Shown: positions 16,774 to 25,848, counted from the stretch's first letter. The stretch: DNA of 64,000 nucleotides from Salinibacterium sp. ZJ450 (GCF_011751885.2 NZ_CP061771.1:2790001-2854000), one strand, 5' to 3'. Made by a program: numbers and translations. Notes: a model not told the origin generated them from the letters alone.

Positions 16774-17535
16774 GTGTCCAAGCGTGTATTGATCACTGCC
16801 GGTGCCGGCGGCATCGGACTGGCCGTTGCGAAGGCGTTTGTCGCCGAGGGAGCCCGCGTGCACATCGCGGACATTAACGAAGAGGCAGTGCGCGCCATCA
16901 CTGCCGAACATGAAAACATTACCGGCTCGATCACCAACGTCAGCGACCCTGCATCCGTCGCCGCCATGTTCGAGGATGTCCAGCGCGAGCTCGGCGGCCT
17001 CGACGTGCTGATCAACAACGCCGGCATCGCCGGCCCGACCTCGCCCGTCGAAGAGTACGACGCCGCCCAGTGGGCCGCAGTTGTGTCGATCAACCTCACC
17101 GGCACCTTCATGGTCACCCAGGCCGCCATCCCGCTGCTCAAGCAGTCGGATGCCGCATCCATCGTGACCATGTCGTCGCTCGCCGGCCGCTTCGGTTACC
17201 CGAACCGCGTCGCGTACTCCACCACCAAGTGGGGCCTGGTCGGCTTCGCGAAGACCCTCGCCATGGAGCTTGGCCCGTTCGGCATCACCTCGAACACCAT
17301 CCACCCGGGAGCCGTCGACGGCCCGCGCATCATGAGCGTATTCGAGGGCCGCGCATCGGTCTCCGGCCGCACTGTGCAGGAGGAGATCGACTCCGCCATG
17401 GCCAACCAGTCGGTGAAGCAGTTCATCAACCCCAACGACATCGCCGCGCTGATCGTGTTCCTCGCCGGACCGCACGCGCGCACCATCTCCGGCCAGATGT
17501 TCCCGATCGACGCAGACTCCAAGGCGGCCGTGTAA
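16774..17535 (+). CDS. Short-chain dehydrogenase/reductase
   Basis: A 253-residue classical SDR. The cofactor motif is TAGAGGIGLAVAKAF (7-21), the NNAG motif LINNAGIAGP near 82-91, and catalytic Ser/Tyr/Lys are in MSSLAGRFGYPNRVAYSTTK. The start is GTG with AGAGGAG seven bases upstream. It oxidises or reduces an alcohol/ketone with NAD(P); the substrate is unknown. First gene of a three-gene operon whose second start overlaps its stop (TAATG). The operon partner, a carnitine-dehydrogenase-like enzyme, suggests a hydroxy-acid breakdown route. Confidence 0.88.
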   Translation: MSKRVLITAGAGGIGLAVAKAFVAEGARVHIADINEEAVRAITAEHENITGSITNVSDPASVAAMFEDVQRELGGLDVLINNAGIAGPTSPVEEYDAAQWAAVVSINLTGTFMVTQAAIPLLKQSDAASIVTMSSLAGRFGYPNRVAYSTTKWGLVGFAKTLAMELGPFGITSNTIHPGAVDGPRIMSVFEGRASVSGRTVQEEIDSAMANQSVKQFINPNDIAALIVFLAGPHARTISGQMFPIDADSKAAV

Positions 17536-18848
17536 TGACTACGACTACCTCGGCCGCTCCGGCGGCCCCCTCCGCTGCGCCCGCTGACGCGGCATCCGGC
17601 CTCACCAAGGTCAGCCTGTGGAAGGGCCGCGTCGGCCTGATCATCGGCATCGTGCTGCTCGGCATCACGCTGCGCTACGCGATCACCGGGATGTCGCCGC
17701 TTCTCACCACGATCCGTGAAGACATGGGCATCGATGTTGCCGGCGCCAGCTTCCTGGGCATGCTGCCCACGCTGAGCTTCGGTATCGCTGGCTTCCTCGC
17801 CCCGGTGATTATCCGACGCTGGAGCCCCGAGCTCACCGCCGCCCTGGCGATGCTTCTGGCTGTCGTCGGTACCTTCGGTCGCGCCTTGACCGACAGCGTT
17901 CCGCTGTTCTTCGTGCTGAGCGCCGTTGCGCTGTTCGGTATGGGCTTTGGCAACGTGGTGGGTGCGCCGCTGGTGAAGAAGTACTTCCCGGACCGCCAGG
18001 GAGCCATGCTCACCGTGTTCGCCCTGCTCATGCAGGCCGGCGCCACGCTTCCCGCACTGACGGCGATCCCCCTTGCCAATGCAGCGGGATGGCGCTTCTC
18101 GATCGCCTCGTGGGGAATCATTTCCCTGCTCGCCGCTCTGCCGTGGATCGTGCAGCTCGTCAAGCTGCGCAAGAAGCGGAACGCGACACTCACGACGGCG
18201 AACAGCGTGGCCGCTCCCAGCGGTCCGAAGCTCGGCCTCGGCCAGCTCATCAAGAGCCCGATCGCCGTCGGTACCGCACTGTTCTACGCGATGGCGTCAC
18301 TGAACACCTACGCGATGCTGGCCTGGATGCCGACCATCTTCCAGGACGGTGGGATGTCGGAGGCTGACGCCGCGGCCGCGTTCTCGGTGTTCACCTTCCT
18401 GACGCTCCCGATGGCAGCCATCACGCCAATCCTCGCGACCAAGCTCAAGAACGTCGCGCCGGTCGCGGTGATCCTCGCGCTGGTCTTCCCGATCGGCTAC
18501 ACCGGCATCATCATCGCTCCGGAGCAGGCAGTGCTGTGGGCGTTCATCGCCGGCATCGGCGGTGGCGCGTTCCCGCTCGCCATCACCATGTTCAACAAGC
18601 GCACCCGCACCGCGCAGGGCTCGGCCTCCATCGCTGGATTCTCGATGGGCACCGGCTACCTGTTCGGAACGCTCGGCCCGCTGCTCGGCGGCGCCCTGTT
18701 CGCCGCCACCGGCGGCTGGACGGCGGCACTGGTGGTGTTCGCGCTGACCAGCATCGTGGCAATCATCGGTGGCCTGATGATGACCCGCGGCAGCAGCGCT
18801 CTGGAAGACAAGTTCGCCCCGGCGGGCGCAGCAGTAGAAAGCAAGTAA
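17535..18848 (+). CDS. MFS transporter of the CynX/NimT type
   Basis: A 437-residue protein with a 28-residue Ala/Pro/Thr-rich N-terminus, then about 12 membrane helices. GITLRYAITGMSPLLTTIRED after helix 1 and GFGNVVGAPLVKKYFP are like CynX/NimT (cyanate/2-nitroimidazole group) transporters. ATG 17535 overlaps the SDR stop by one base. It presumably imports the substrate of the flanking dehydrogenases. Direction and substrate are not readable from sequence. Confidence 0.85.
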   Translation: MTTTTSAAPAAPSAAPADAASGLTKVSLWKGRVGLIIGIVLLGITLRYAITGMSPLLTTIREDMGIDVAGASFLGMLPTLSFGIAGFLAPVIIRRWSPELTAALAMLLAVVGTFGRALTDSVPLFFVLSAVALFGMGFGNVVGAPLVKKYFPDRQGAMLTVFALLMQAGATLPALTAIPLANAAGWRFSIASWGIISLLAALPWIVQLVKLRKKRNATLTTANSVAAPSGPKLGLGQLIKSPIAVGTALFYAMASLNTYAMLAWMPTIFQDGGMSEADAAAAFSVFTFLTLPMAAITPILATKLKNVAPVAVILALVFPIGYTGIIIAPEQAVLWAFIAGIGGGAFPLAITMFNKRTRTAQGSASIAGFSMGTGYLFGTLGPLLGGALFAATGGWTAALVVFALTSIVAIIGGLMMTRGSSALEDKFAPAGAAVESK

Positions 18849-18854
18849 GAAATC

Positions 18855-19802
18855 ATGACTGAATCACGAATCAACGAGAAGGTCGCCGTCGTCGGCACCG
18901 GAGTAATCGGAGCCAGCTGGACCGCGTACTTCCTCGCCCAGGGCTTCACCGTCGCGGCATCCGACCCCGCCGAGGGTGCGGAAGGTCGGCTGCGCGCATG
19001 GGTCGACGGGTTCTGGCCCGCGCTGGAGACGCTCGGCCTTGCCGAGGGTGCCTCGCGCGACAACCTGAGCTTCTCGAGCGATGTGGCCGTCGCCGTCAAG
19101 GACGCCGTCTTCATCCAGGAAAACGGTCCCGAGCGGATCGACATCAAGCGCGCGATCCTCGCCGGCATCGAGGCGGCCGCTCCCGCCGACACGGTCATCG
19201 CGACCTCGTCGTCAGGGCTGCTGATCAGCGACGCGCAGGAGGGTGCAAAGCACCCCGAGCGGATCGTTCTCGGCCACCCGTTCAACCCGCCGCACCTGAT
19301 CCCGCTCGTCGAGGTTCTCGGCGGCAAGCAGACCAGCGAAGAAAGCGTGCAGAAGGCGCTCGACTTCTACACCCGCATCGGCAAGCGTCCGATCCGGATC
19401 AACAAGGAAGTCAAGGGCCACGTCGCCAACCGCCTGCAGGTTGCCCTGTGGCGTGAGGCGTTCTCGCTGGTCGAGAACGGCGTCGTGTCGGTTGCCGACA
19501 TCGACACCGCGATCTCGCAGGGACCCGGACTGCGCTGGGCACTGCTCGGCCCGTTCCTGAACCTGCACGCCTCGGGCGGCGACGGTGGCATCACCCACGT
19601 GCTCGAGCACATCGGGCCGGCGCAGCGCGAGTGGGCACGCGACCTCGGCGAGTACCCGGAGACCGACGACTACATCGGCCCCATGGCTGCCGGCGTGGAC
19701 GCGGAGCTCGAGGGCTACGACTTCGCCGAGACGCTGAAGGCCCGCGACCAGCTGCTGATCGAACTGATCGCGGCCAAGAAGCAGGCACCCCAGCTTCCGT
19801 AG
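18855..19802 (+). CDS. 3-hydroxyacyl-CoA dehydrogenase-family protein (carnitine-dehydrogenase/lambda-crystallin-like)
   Basis: A 315-residue NAD-dependent dehydrogenase. The Rossmann motif is VAVVGTGVIGASWTAYF (9-25). GHPFNPPHLIPLVEVLGG (near 137-154) carries the catalytic histidine, and NRLQVALWREAFSLVENG begins the C-terminal helical domain. The single-domain size and GPGLRWALLGPF segment match L-carnitine 3-dehydrogenase and L-gulonate dehydrogenase relatives more than fatty-acid FadB. It starts six bases after the transporter stop. A strong hairpin terminator at 19809 ends the operon. Confidence 0.85.
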   Translation: MTESRINEKVAVVGTGVIGASWTAYFLAQGFTVAASDPAEGAEGRLRAWVDGFWPALETLGLAEGASRDNLSFSSDVAVAVKDAVFIQENGPERIDIKRAILAGIEAAAPADTVIATSSSGLLISDAQEGAKHPERIVLGHPFNPPHLIPLVEVLGGKQTSEESVQKALDFYTRIGKRPIRINKEVKGHVANRLQVALWREAFSLVENGVVSVADIDTAISQGPGLRWALLGPFLNLHASGGDGGITHVLEHIGPAQREWARDLGEYPETDDYIGPMAAGVDAELEGYDFAETLKARDQLLIELIAAKKQAPQLP

Positions 19803-19808
19803 CCGAGA

Positions 19809-19836
19809 GAGTGCCCCTCCCCCGGGAGGGGCACTC
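19809..19836 (+). terminator. Strong hairpin terminator
   Basis: Arms GAGTGCCCCTCCC (19809-19821) and GGGAGGGGCACTC (19824-19836) are perfectly complementary over 13 bp, starting seven bases after the operon's stop codon. There is no clear T run, as is common in actinobacteria. Confidence 0.85.
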
Positions 19837-19905
19837 CCCCTATCGCCTATACCGCTCACTAGGAGCATCACCCATAAGCTGAGAATTCATCCAAAGAAAA
19901 GTAGA

Positions 19906-20409
19906 GTGACCACCGTGACCGACTACATCGACAAGGCCCAAGCGCAATGGGCGCAAATCCAGCCCGGGCTGGATACCGAACCCGCGGGCATCATCGGGCG
20001 CATCGCCAGGCTCGCGCAGCTCATCGAGACGCGCACCGACCGCGTGCTCGAAGAACTCGACGTCACTCGTTCAGAGTTCGACATCCTCGCCCTGCTCACC
20101 CGTTCCGGCCGGCCGATGACCCCGAGCGAGATCTCTGCAAACATGCTGTGCTCCGCCGCCGGCACCACCAAGCGCATGAAGAAGCTGCTCGATGCTGGCC
20201 TGATCACCCGCGAGACGAACCCGTCGGACGGCAGAGGTGCGCTCATCCAGCTGACGGATGCCGGACAGGCAAAGACGATCCCCGTGTTGCGCGCCGTTCT
20301 CGATGTCGAGGCGCGCCTGCTGGAAGCCCTACCTGCTGACGACTGCGAGCGGCTCACCGCGCAACTGCGCGCGCTGCTAACCAGCCTGGAAGCCGCCGGC
20401 TCCCGCTAG
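19906..20409 (+). CDS. MarR-family transcriptional regulator
   Basis: A 167-residue winged-helix repressor. DNA-binding helices lie in EFDILALLTRSGRPMTPSEI and CSAAGTTKRMKKLLDAGLI, followed by the wing with the conserved acidic DGRGALIQLTDAG (about 105-117). The start is GTG 19906; GTG 19915 is also possible. It follows the SDR-MFS-dehydrogenase operon after the terminator and precedes the aldehyde dehydrogenase. It probably responds to a pathway acid; the palindromes TTTACCGGTAAA (8343) and its relative (16706) are candidate sites. Confidence 0.88.
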   Translation: MTTVTDYIDKAQAQWAQIQPGLDTEPAGIIGRIARLAQLIETRTDRVLEELDVTRSEFDILALLTRSGRPMTPSEISANMLCSAAGTTKRMKKLLDAGLITRETNPSDGRGALIQLTDAGQAKTIPVLRAVLDVEARLLEALPADDCERLTAQLRALLTSLEAAGSR

Positions 20410-20489
20410 AGGTTTCCTTCCGCCACCGCCCCGGATACTGTCTGAGGTGGGGGCCCAGGCGTCCGGGGGCGATCGACGAAGGAGTCGAC

Positions 20490-21953
20490 ATGACCATCAC
20501 CCGCGAGCTGATCATCAACGGCGAACATGTGCCAGCGGCATCCGGCAAGACCACCGAGGACATCAACCCCTACACCGGCGAGGTCTACGCCACCGTGGCG
20601 GCGGCCGGCACCGAAGACGTGAACCGGGCGGTCGGCGCCGCAGCGGATGCCTTCGAAAGCTGGGCGAGCACCAGCCCCAGCGCCCGCGCCAGGATCTTCC
20701 TGCGCGCCGCCGACCTCTTCGAGGAACGCACCGATCAGGCGATCGAACTGATGGCCCAGGAGGTGGGCGGGGTCAGCAGCTGGGCGCAGTTCAACGCCGC
20801 ACTGGCCGCGAACATCCTGCGCTCCGCGGCGGCCGCCAGCACCGCGCCGCTCGGTGAAGTGCTCGCCACCGACCTGCCCGGCAAGTACTCCCTCGCGGTG
20901 CGGCAGCCGTACGGGGTGGTCGCCGCCCTGGCGCCGTGGAACGCGCCCCTGATCCTCGGCATGCGCGCCGTGGCCATCCCGCTCGCGGTTGGCAACACCG
21001 TGGTGCTGAAGCCCAGCGAAGACGCCCCGCTGGCGTGCGGGCTGTTCCTCGCGGATGTGTTGCTGGACGCGGGGCTTCCGGCCGGGGTGCTGAACGTCAT
21101 CACCAACGCCAGGGACGATGCATCCGATGTCGTCACCGCACTGATCAGCGACGACCGGGTGCGCTGCGTCAACTTCACCGGCTCCACCAAGGTCGGCCGC
21201 ATCGTCGGCACTCTCGCCGCACAGCACATCAAGCCCACCGTGCTGGAACTCAGCGGCAAGAACAGCCTGGTCGTGCTCGATGACGCCGACCTCGACTACG
21301 CCGTGAACGCGGCGACCTTCGGCGCCTACATGAACGCCGGGCAGATCTGCATGTCGATCGACCGGGTGATCGTCGACAACAGCATCGCCGACGAGTTCAC
21401 CGACCGCTTCGCGGCAAAGGTCGCCACCCTGCCGACCGGCGACCCGACCGACCCGAACACCGTAATCGGCCCGGCCGTGAACGCGAAGGCCGCCGAGCGG
21501 CAGTACCAGTTGATCGACGACGCCGTAGCGAAGGGCGCGAAGATCGCCGCGGGCGGCCAGAAACTCAACCACGCGCTGGTTCCGGCGACCGTGCTCACCG
21601 ACACCACCCCGGAGATGTCCATCTACCACGACGAGATCTTCGGATCGATCACCACGGTGCTGCCGGCGAAGAGCGCGAAGGACGCCATCCGCCTGGCAAA
21701 CGACACCAAGTTGGGGCTCACCGCGGGCGTGATCACCGAGAACGTCTCCCGGGGCATCAGCGTCGCCCAGCGGCTGCGCACCGGCATCGTGCACGTGAAC
21801 GACCAACCGGTCAACGACGAGCCGATGGCCCCGTTCGGCGGGGCGCAAAACTCCGGGTACGGCAGGTTCGGCGGCCAGGCGGGCATCAACTCATTCAGCG
21901 AGCTGCGCTGGGTGACGGTCCAACAGAAGGGGCACGCCCAGTTCCCGTTCTAG
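20490..21953 (+). CDS. NAD(P)-dependent aldehyde dehydrogenase
   Basis: A 487-residue ALDH-superfamily enzyme. The segment VAALAPWNAPLIL and the glycine motif FTGSTKVGRIVG bind cofactor. The catalytic Glu is in VLELSGKNSLVVLDDADLDY and the nucleophilic Cys in NAGQICMSIDRVIVD. AAGGAG sits seven bases before the ATG. The sequence PFGGAQNSGYGRFGG near the end is typical of aromatic (vanillin/salicylaldehyde) and NAD-linked aldehyde dehydrogenases. Its place after the MarR gene suggests oxidation of an aromatic or short-chain aldehyde from the nearby catabolic route; substrate uncertain. Confidence 0.88.
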   Translation: MTITRELIINGEHVPAASGKTTEDINPYTGEVYATVAAAGTEDVNRAVGAAADAFESWASTSPSARARIFLRAADLFEERTDQAIELMAQEVGGVSSWAQFNAALAANILRSAAAASTAPLGEVLATDLPGKYSLAVRQPYGVVAALAPWNAPLILGMRAVAIPLAVGNTVVLKPSEDAPLACGLFLADVLLDAGLPAGVLNVITNARDDASDVVTALISDDRVRCVNFTGSTKVGRIVGTLAAQHIKPTVLELSGKNSLVVLDDADLDYAVNAATFGAYMNAGQICMSIDRVIVDNSIADEFTDRFAAKVATLPTGDPTDPNTVIGPAVNAKAAERQYQLIDDAVAKGAKIAAGGQKLNHALVPATVLTDTTPEMSIYHDEIFGSITTVLPAKSAKDAIRLANDTKLGLTAGVITENVSRGISVAQRLRTGIVHVNDQPVNDEPMAPFGGAQNSGYGRFGGQAGINSFSELRWVTVQQKGHAQFPF

Positions 21954-21993
21954 GCAGTGCTTTTAGAACGACGGTGCACAGCGCACGGTGCAC

Positions 21994-22857
21994 TCAGAAC
22001 GGCGGCACCGGATCCCCGGTGATCCACGCCCGGTTCGAGTCGGGCAACTCCCCCGCCTCGTCCGTCACGCCGTAGGCGGCCGCGACTTCGGCGGCCACCA
22101 GCCAGCGCCCGGTCAGCCGGAACAGGTCCGGGTCCGCGGCGAGCGCGGCCACCGCCCGCCCGACGAACAGCGGAGTCTCGCGGTTCGGTTGGTCGGCGAA
22201 GTACTGCAGGTTGGCAACAACACTCTCGGTGAGCACCAGACCGGGATACAGCGAGACGGATGCCACGCGGTGCGGCCTCAGGTCTTCTGCCATGTCTTTC
22301 GCCAGCCGGTCGATCGCATCATGCGCCACCGCGTAGGCGACCGGCGGCACCCGCACCTGCCCGGCGAACGAGGACAGGCAGACGATCAGCCCCGGCCCGC
22401 TGCGGATCATCAGCGGCGCCGCGAGCGCGGACGCGACGTAGTGCGAGCGCACCCCGATCCGGTGCATGGAGTCCCACAGCGCCAGCGGCTGCTCCCAGAA
22501 CGGTCCGGGATTGAACTCGCTGCCATCGGTGAACCGCTCGTATCCGCCCCAGGCACTGTTAACCAGGATGTCGAGGCGCCCATGCTCCCGGTCGATGCGG
22601 GCAATCAGCGCCCGCAGTTGCTCGTCGTCCCCGACGTCGAGCGGGGCGGCGACGCCGCGACCACCCAGTGCGGTTACCTCCTCGGCGGTGGTCTGCACGG
22701 TTCCCGGCAGCCGGGAGGCGGCGGTCCCCTCCACCACCGTGCGGCCGCCCACGTAAACGGTGGCACCGGCCTCGCCCAGGCCTCGTGCGATCCCCCGACC
22801 AACCCCACGGCTGGCCCCGGTAACCAGCGCAACCTTTCCCACCAGCGACAGGGTCAT
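21994..22857 (-). CDS. DHRS1-like short-chain dehydrogenase with Y-x3-H active site
   Basis: A 287-residue SDR close to the DHRS1 group. The cofactor motif is TGASRGVGRGIARGLGEAG (14-32); LDILVNSAWGGYE replaces the usual NNAG. The active-site serine is in CLSSFAG, and the tyrosine is in VAYAVAHDAIDRLAKDMA. The residue four after the tyrosine is His, where classical SDRs have Lys. The 14-residue C-tail ends DPVPPF. It converges on the aldehyde dehydrogenase. The substrate is unknown; activity may be altered. Confidence 0.82.
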   Translation of the reverse strand: MTLSLVGKVALVTGASRGVGRGIARGLGEAGATVYVGGRTVVEGTAASRLPGTVQTTAEEVTALGGRGVAAPLDVGDDEQLRALIARIDREHGRLDILVNSAWGGYERFTDGSEFNPGPFWEQPLALWDSMHRIGVRSHYVASALAAPLMIRSGPGLIVCLSSFAGQVRVPPVAYAVAHDAIDRLAKDMAEDLRPHRVASVSLYPGLVLTESVVANLQYFADQPNRETPLFVGRAVAALAADPDLFRLTGRWLVAAEVAAAYGVTDEAGELPDSNRAWITGDPVPPF

Positions 22858-23032
22858 GTCAATCCGCCGATCTCACGGGCCCGGCGGCCCGCAGCCATGG
22901 CACCAGCGTGCCACCAACGAGCCGTCCGCCACAGCCTTGCGCAGCCTTGCGCCGGAGCCCGAGCAATTTGCGCGAGGCATCGCGCCGCGACATCCTGCTA
23001 CCGTCGGGTCCAAGCGACGAGAAGAGGCGACC

Positions 23033-23320
23033 GTGTCAGCTTCCCCTCCCACCAGCAACCGTTCCATCCCGAGCCTCGTGATCGGCTGGCTCGGACTCGT
23101 GCTGCACCTCGCCACCGGCATCCCCCTCGTGGCCGTCGGCCTCGTCGCGCCTCTTGATGCCATCGTCACCCTCTGGCTGATCTGGCTGGCGCTGCTGGTC
23201 CTCGCCATTTGGCTGCTGCGAAACCACCCGGGGTGGACGATCCTCGTGCCGATCGCCGCCCTACCGACCCTCTTCGGCGCGGTCATGCTCGGCGAGTCGT
23301 TGCTCGGCTGGTCGGCGTAG
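23033..23320 (+). CDS. Small three-helix membrane protein
   Basis: A 95-residue protein starting at GTG with GAAGAGG six to eight bases upstream. Hydrophobic segments are at about 12-34, 38-58 and 62-85. No known family. It ends nine bases before the next SDR start, so the two may be co-transcribed. Longer in-frame codons upstream are antisense to nothing and have a non-coding composition, hence this start. Confidence 0.65.
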   Translation: MSASPPTSNRSIPSLVIGWLGLVLHLATGIPLVAVGLVAPLDAIVTLWLIWLALLVLAIWLLRNHPGWTILVPIAALPTLFGAVMLGESLLGWSA

Positions 23321-23329
23321 GGTTCGCCC

Positions 23330-24163
23330 ATGAGAGTTCCGAAGGTCGCGCTGGTCACCGGGGCGTCATCCGGAATCGGCGAAGCCACCGCCCGCCGCCT
23401 GGCCGGGCTCGGCCTCACCGTTTACGGCTCGGCCCGCCGGCTGGAGCGGATGTCGCCGCTTGAGGTCGCCGGGGTGCGCCTGCTGGAAATGGACGTCACC
23501 GACGACGCATCCATGACGGCGGGCGTTGACCGCATCCTCGCCGACACCGGACGCCTCGACATCCTCGTGAATAATGCCGGCTACGGCTCGTACGGCGCGC
23601 TGGAGGACGTGCCGCTCAGCGAGGGCCGGGCCCAGTTCGAGGTGAACGTGTTCGGGATGGCGCGGCTGACCCAACTCGTGCTGCCCACCATGCGCGCGCA
23701 GGGCGCGGGCAAGATCATCAACATCTCGTCGATGGGTGCCAAGATTTACGAACCGCTCGGCGCCTGGTACCACGCCACCAAGTTCGCGGTGGAGGGCCTC
23801 AGCGATTCGCTGCGGCTCGAGCTGAAGCCGTTCGGCATCACGGTCGTGATCATCGAGCCGGGCGCGATCCTCACCGAGTGGAGCACCATCGCCCGCGAGA
23901 GCCTGCTGCAGGTGTCGGGCGGCACCGCATACGGTCGGCTGGCGCGCAGCGTCGCCGACGAGATGGCGGCCGCCGACCATCCGCAGCGCGGCTCCGACCC
24001 GTCGGTGGTCGCGGACGCGATCGCCGCGGCGGTGAAGTCGCGGCATCCGAAGACGCGGTACGCCATCGGCGCGCACGCGAAGTCCGCGGTGATCGGGCGA
24101 CGGCTGCTGCCTGACCGCGCGATGGACGCCGTGCTGTGGCGGCGCTTCGGGCGCGGCATGTGA
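23330..24163 (+). CDS. Short-chain dehydrogenase/reductase (oxidoreductase)
   Basis: A 277-residue SDR with TGASSGIGEATARRLAGLG (10-28), LVNNAGYGSYG (near 80-90) and the catalytic triad in NISSMGAKIYEPLGAWYHATK. The long C-terminal region, ending RRLLPDRAMDAVLWRRFGRG, is like retinol-dehydrogenase-type SDRs with a membrane-leaning tail. A degraded copy of that last part lies 1.6 kb downstream at 25740, upstream of the lipoprotein gene. Substrate unknown. Confidence 0.87.
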   Translation: MRVPKVALVTGASSGIGEATARRLAGLGLTVYGSARRLERMSPLEVAGVRLLEMDVTDDASMTAGVDRILADTGRLDILVNNAGYGSYGALEDVPLSEGRAQFEVNVFGMARLTQLVLPTMRAQGAGKIINISSMGAKIYEPLGAWYHATKFAVEGLSDSLRLELKPFGITVVIIEPGAILTEWSTIARESLLQVSGGTAYGRLARSVADEMAAADHPQRGSDPSVVADAIAAAVKSRHPKTRYAIGAHAKSAVIGRRLLPDRAMDAVLWRRFGRGM

Positions 24164-24248
24164 GGACGGGCCGGCGGCGCGGCGCTTGCCGCTCGGATAC
24201 TTCGTTGCCGCCCACGGCGAGGAAAGGCGGCCGGAGTACGATGGCCCC

Positions 24249-25700
24249 ATGGGCGCCACCAGTGCCACGACATCTGCAACCATCCACGGAAGCGAACTCG
24301 TTCGCCTCGTCGGCTCAGACACGGCGGTGCCACTGGTCACCGGCGAGATGCGACGCTATGTGAACCTCGACTATGCCGCATCGGCTCCCGCGCTCCAGAC
24401 GGTTCACGATGCCGTGGAGCAACTGCTCGGCTGGTACTCGTCGGTCCACCGCGGCGCCGGTTTCAAGTCACGTGCCTCGACCGCCGCGTACGAGGGCGCC
24501 CGCGAGTCGATCCATCACTTCGTCAACGCACGCGACGATGACGCCGTCATCATCACACGCAACACGACCGATGCGATCAACCTCTTCGCCGGCACGCTCA
24601 AGGAGGGCACCCAGGTCGTCGCATTCGCCGGCGAGCATCACGCCAACCTGCTGCCCTGGAAGAGGTTCGGGGTGCGATACCTGTCGATACCCGAATCGCC
24701 TGCCGAGATGCTCGAGAACCTCGAGACCGCGCTACGGAGGCTTCCGCGGAGCGACGATCCACACATCGTCACGGTCACCGGGGCGAGCAACGTGACCGGC
24801 GAGATTTGGCCCATCCGTGAGGTCGCTCGCGTGGCGCACGAGAACGGTGCGCGCGTGTTGGTCGACGCCGCGCAGCTCGCGCCGCACGCACCGATCGACA
24901 TGGCTCGCGACGCAATCGACTACCTCGCGCTTTCGGGTCACAAGCTATACGCGCCGTACGGAGCGGGTGCGCTCATCGGCGAGCGCGACTGGCTCTCGTC
25001 GGGCGATCCATTCCTGCGCGGTGGCGGCGCTGTGAAGCTCGTGACCGTCGACGAGACACTGTGGGCGGATCTCCCCGACCGCCAGGAGGCGGGATCCCCC
25101 AACGTCATCGGCGCCGTCGCGCTGGGAGTCGCATGCGACACGCTCGGCGCGGTCGGTATGAATCGCATCGCCGCCGAAGAGCGCGAGCTGCTGGCCTACG
25201 CCCGCAAACGCCTGGCCGGCATCGATGGGTTCGAGCACTACCGAGTTTGGCCGGCGGGGCATCCGCGCGTCGCCCTCCTCACCTTCAGCCTGCGGGGAGT
25301 GCCGTACGACCTCCTCGCCGCGACGCTCTCGGCCGAGTATGGCATCGGCATTCGGCACGGATGCTTCTGCGCACACCCGCTGATGGCGCGCCTTCTCAAG
25401 GTCGACGACTCCGAGATGCATCGGCTGCTCGACGAGACGCGCGACGGTCATCACGCGCGGCTCCCGGGTGCCGCCCGCATGAGCATGGGGCTGGGTTCTA
25501 CGACAGCCGACGTGGACGCCCTTGGCGATGCCCTGAGCGCGATTGCGGCGGACGGGCCTCGCTGGACGTACGCAATCGACCCCGAGACCGACATGTACGA
25601 ACCCGACCCCGATCCCCGCCCCCTCCCCGCACTGGGGATGCGTCTGGTCGATCATCCCCGCGAACACACTCACAGCCACAGCCACAGCGAATCGGCCTGA
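24249..25700 (+). CDS. Class V aminotransferase / cysteine-desulfurase-like PLP enzyme with His-rich tail
   Basis: About 483 residues from ATG 24249 (GGAG 12 bases upstream; an in-frame ATG 24186 is longer). The fold is that of SufS/NifS enzymes: YVNLDYAASAPAL near the start, the PLP lysine in ALSGHKLYAPYGAGAL, and a cysteine in GIRHGCFCAHP at the position of the desulfurase catalytic loop. ITRNTTDAINLF and VTGASNVTGEIWPI are also typical. The C-terminal extension ends HTHSHSHSES, a potential metal-binding tail. It has no suf or isc partner here, so it may be a stand-alone desulfurase, lyase or epimerase. It appears to interrupt an SDR-hydrolase neighbourhood. Confidence 0.82.
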   Translation: MGATSATTSATIHGSELVRLVGSDTAVPLVTGEMRRYVNLDYAASAPALQTVHDAVEQLLGWYSSVHRGAGFKSRASTAAYEGARESIHHFVNARDDDAVIITRNTTDAINLFAGTLKEGTQVVAFAGEHHANLLPWKRFGVRYLSIPESPAEMLENLETALRRLPRSDDPHIVTVTGASNVTGEIWPIREVARVAHENGARVLVDAAQLAPHAPIDMARDAIDYLALSGHKLYAPYGAGALIGERDWLSSGDPFLRGGGAVKLVTVDETLWADLPDRQEAGSPNVIGAVALGVACDTLGAVGMNRIAAEERELLAYARKRLAGIDGFEHYRVWPAGHPRVALLTFSLRGVPYDLLAATLSAEYGIGIRHGCFCAHPLMARLLKVDDSEMHRLLDETRDGHHARLPGAARMSMGLGSTTADVDALGDALSAIAADGPRWTYAIDPETDMYEPDPDPRPLPALGMRLVDHPREHTHSHSHSESA

Positions 25701-25739
25701 CGTCGTGCGCCGGAAAAATTCGGCTCTCCTCGGCAGCTG

Positions 25740-25839
25740 GTGCGGCAAGCGCGCGCGGTCGGCGGTGCTCGGCTGTCGGCTGCTGCCGGATGTCGCGATG
25801 GGAGCAGTGCTCTGGCGGCGGTGCGGGCGGCTTGTGAGG
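25740..25839 (+). pseudogene. Remnant copy of the 3' end of the SDR gene at 23330
   Basis: In one frame this segment reads KRARSAVLGCRLLPD then VAMGAVLWRRCGRLV. It matches the SDR C-terminus AHAKSAVIGRRLLPD then RAMDAVLWRRFGRGM over about 30 residues, and the DNA match continues through TGTGAGGA. Two bases are missing before the old stop, so the stop is out of frame. No start or upstream SDR domains are present. It sits between the PLP-enzyme gene and the lipoprotein gene. Confidence 0.8.
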
Positions 25840-25848
25840 AGTGCCGCG

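Noticed and set aside
24373-25837. Long + strand frames in other phases across the PLP-enzyme gene
   Set aside because: They are Arg/Ser/Pro-rich shadows of the aminotransferase frame with no motifs.
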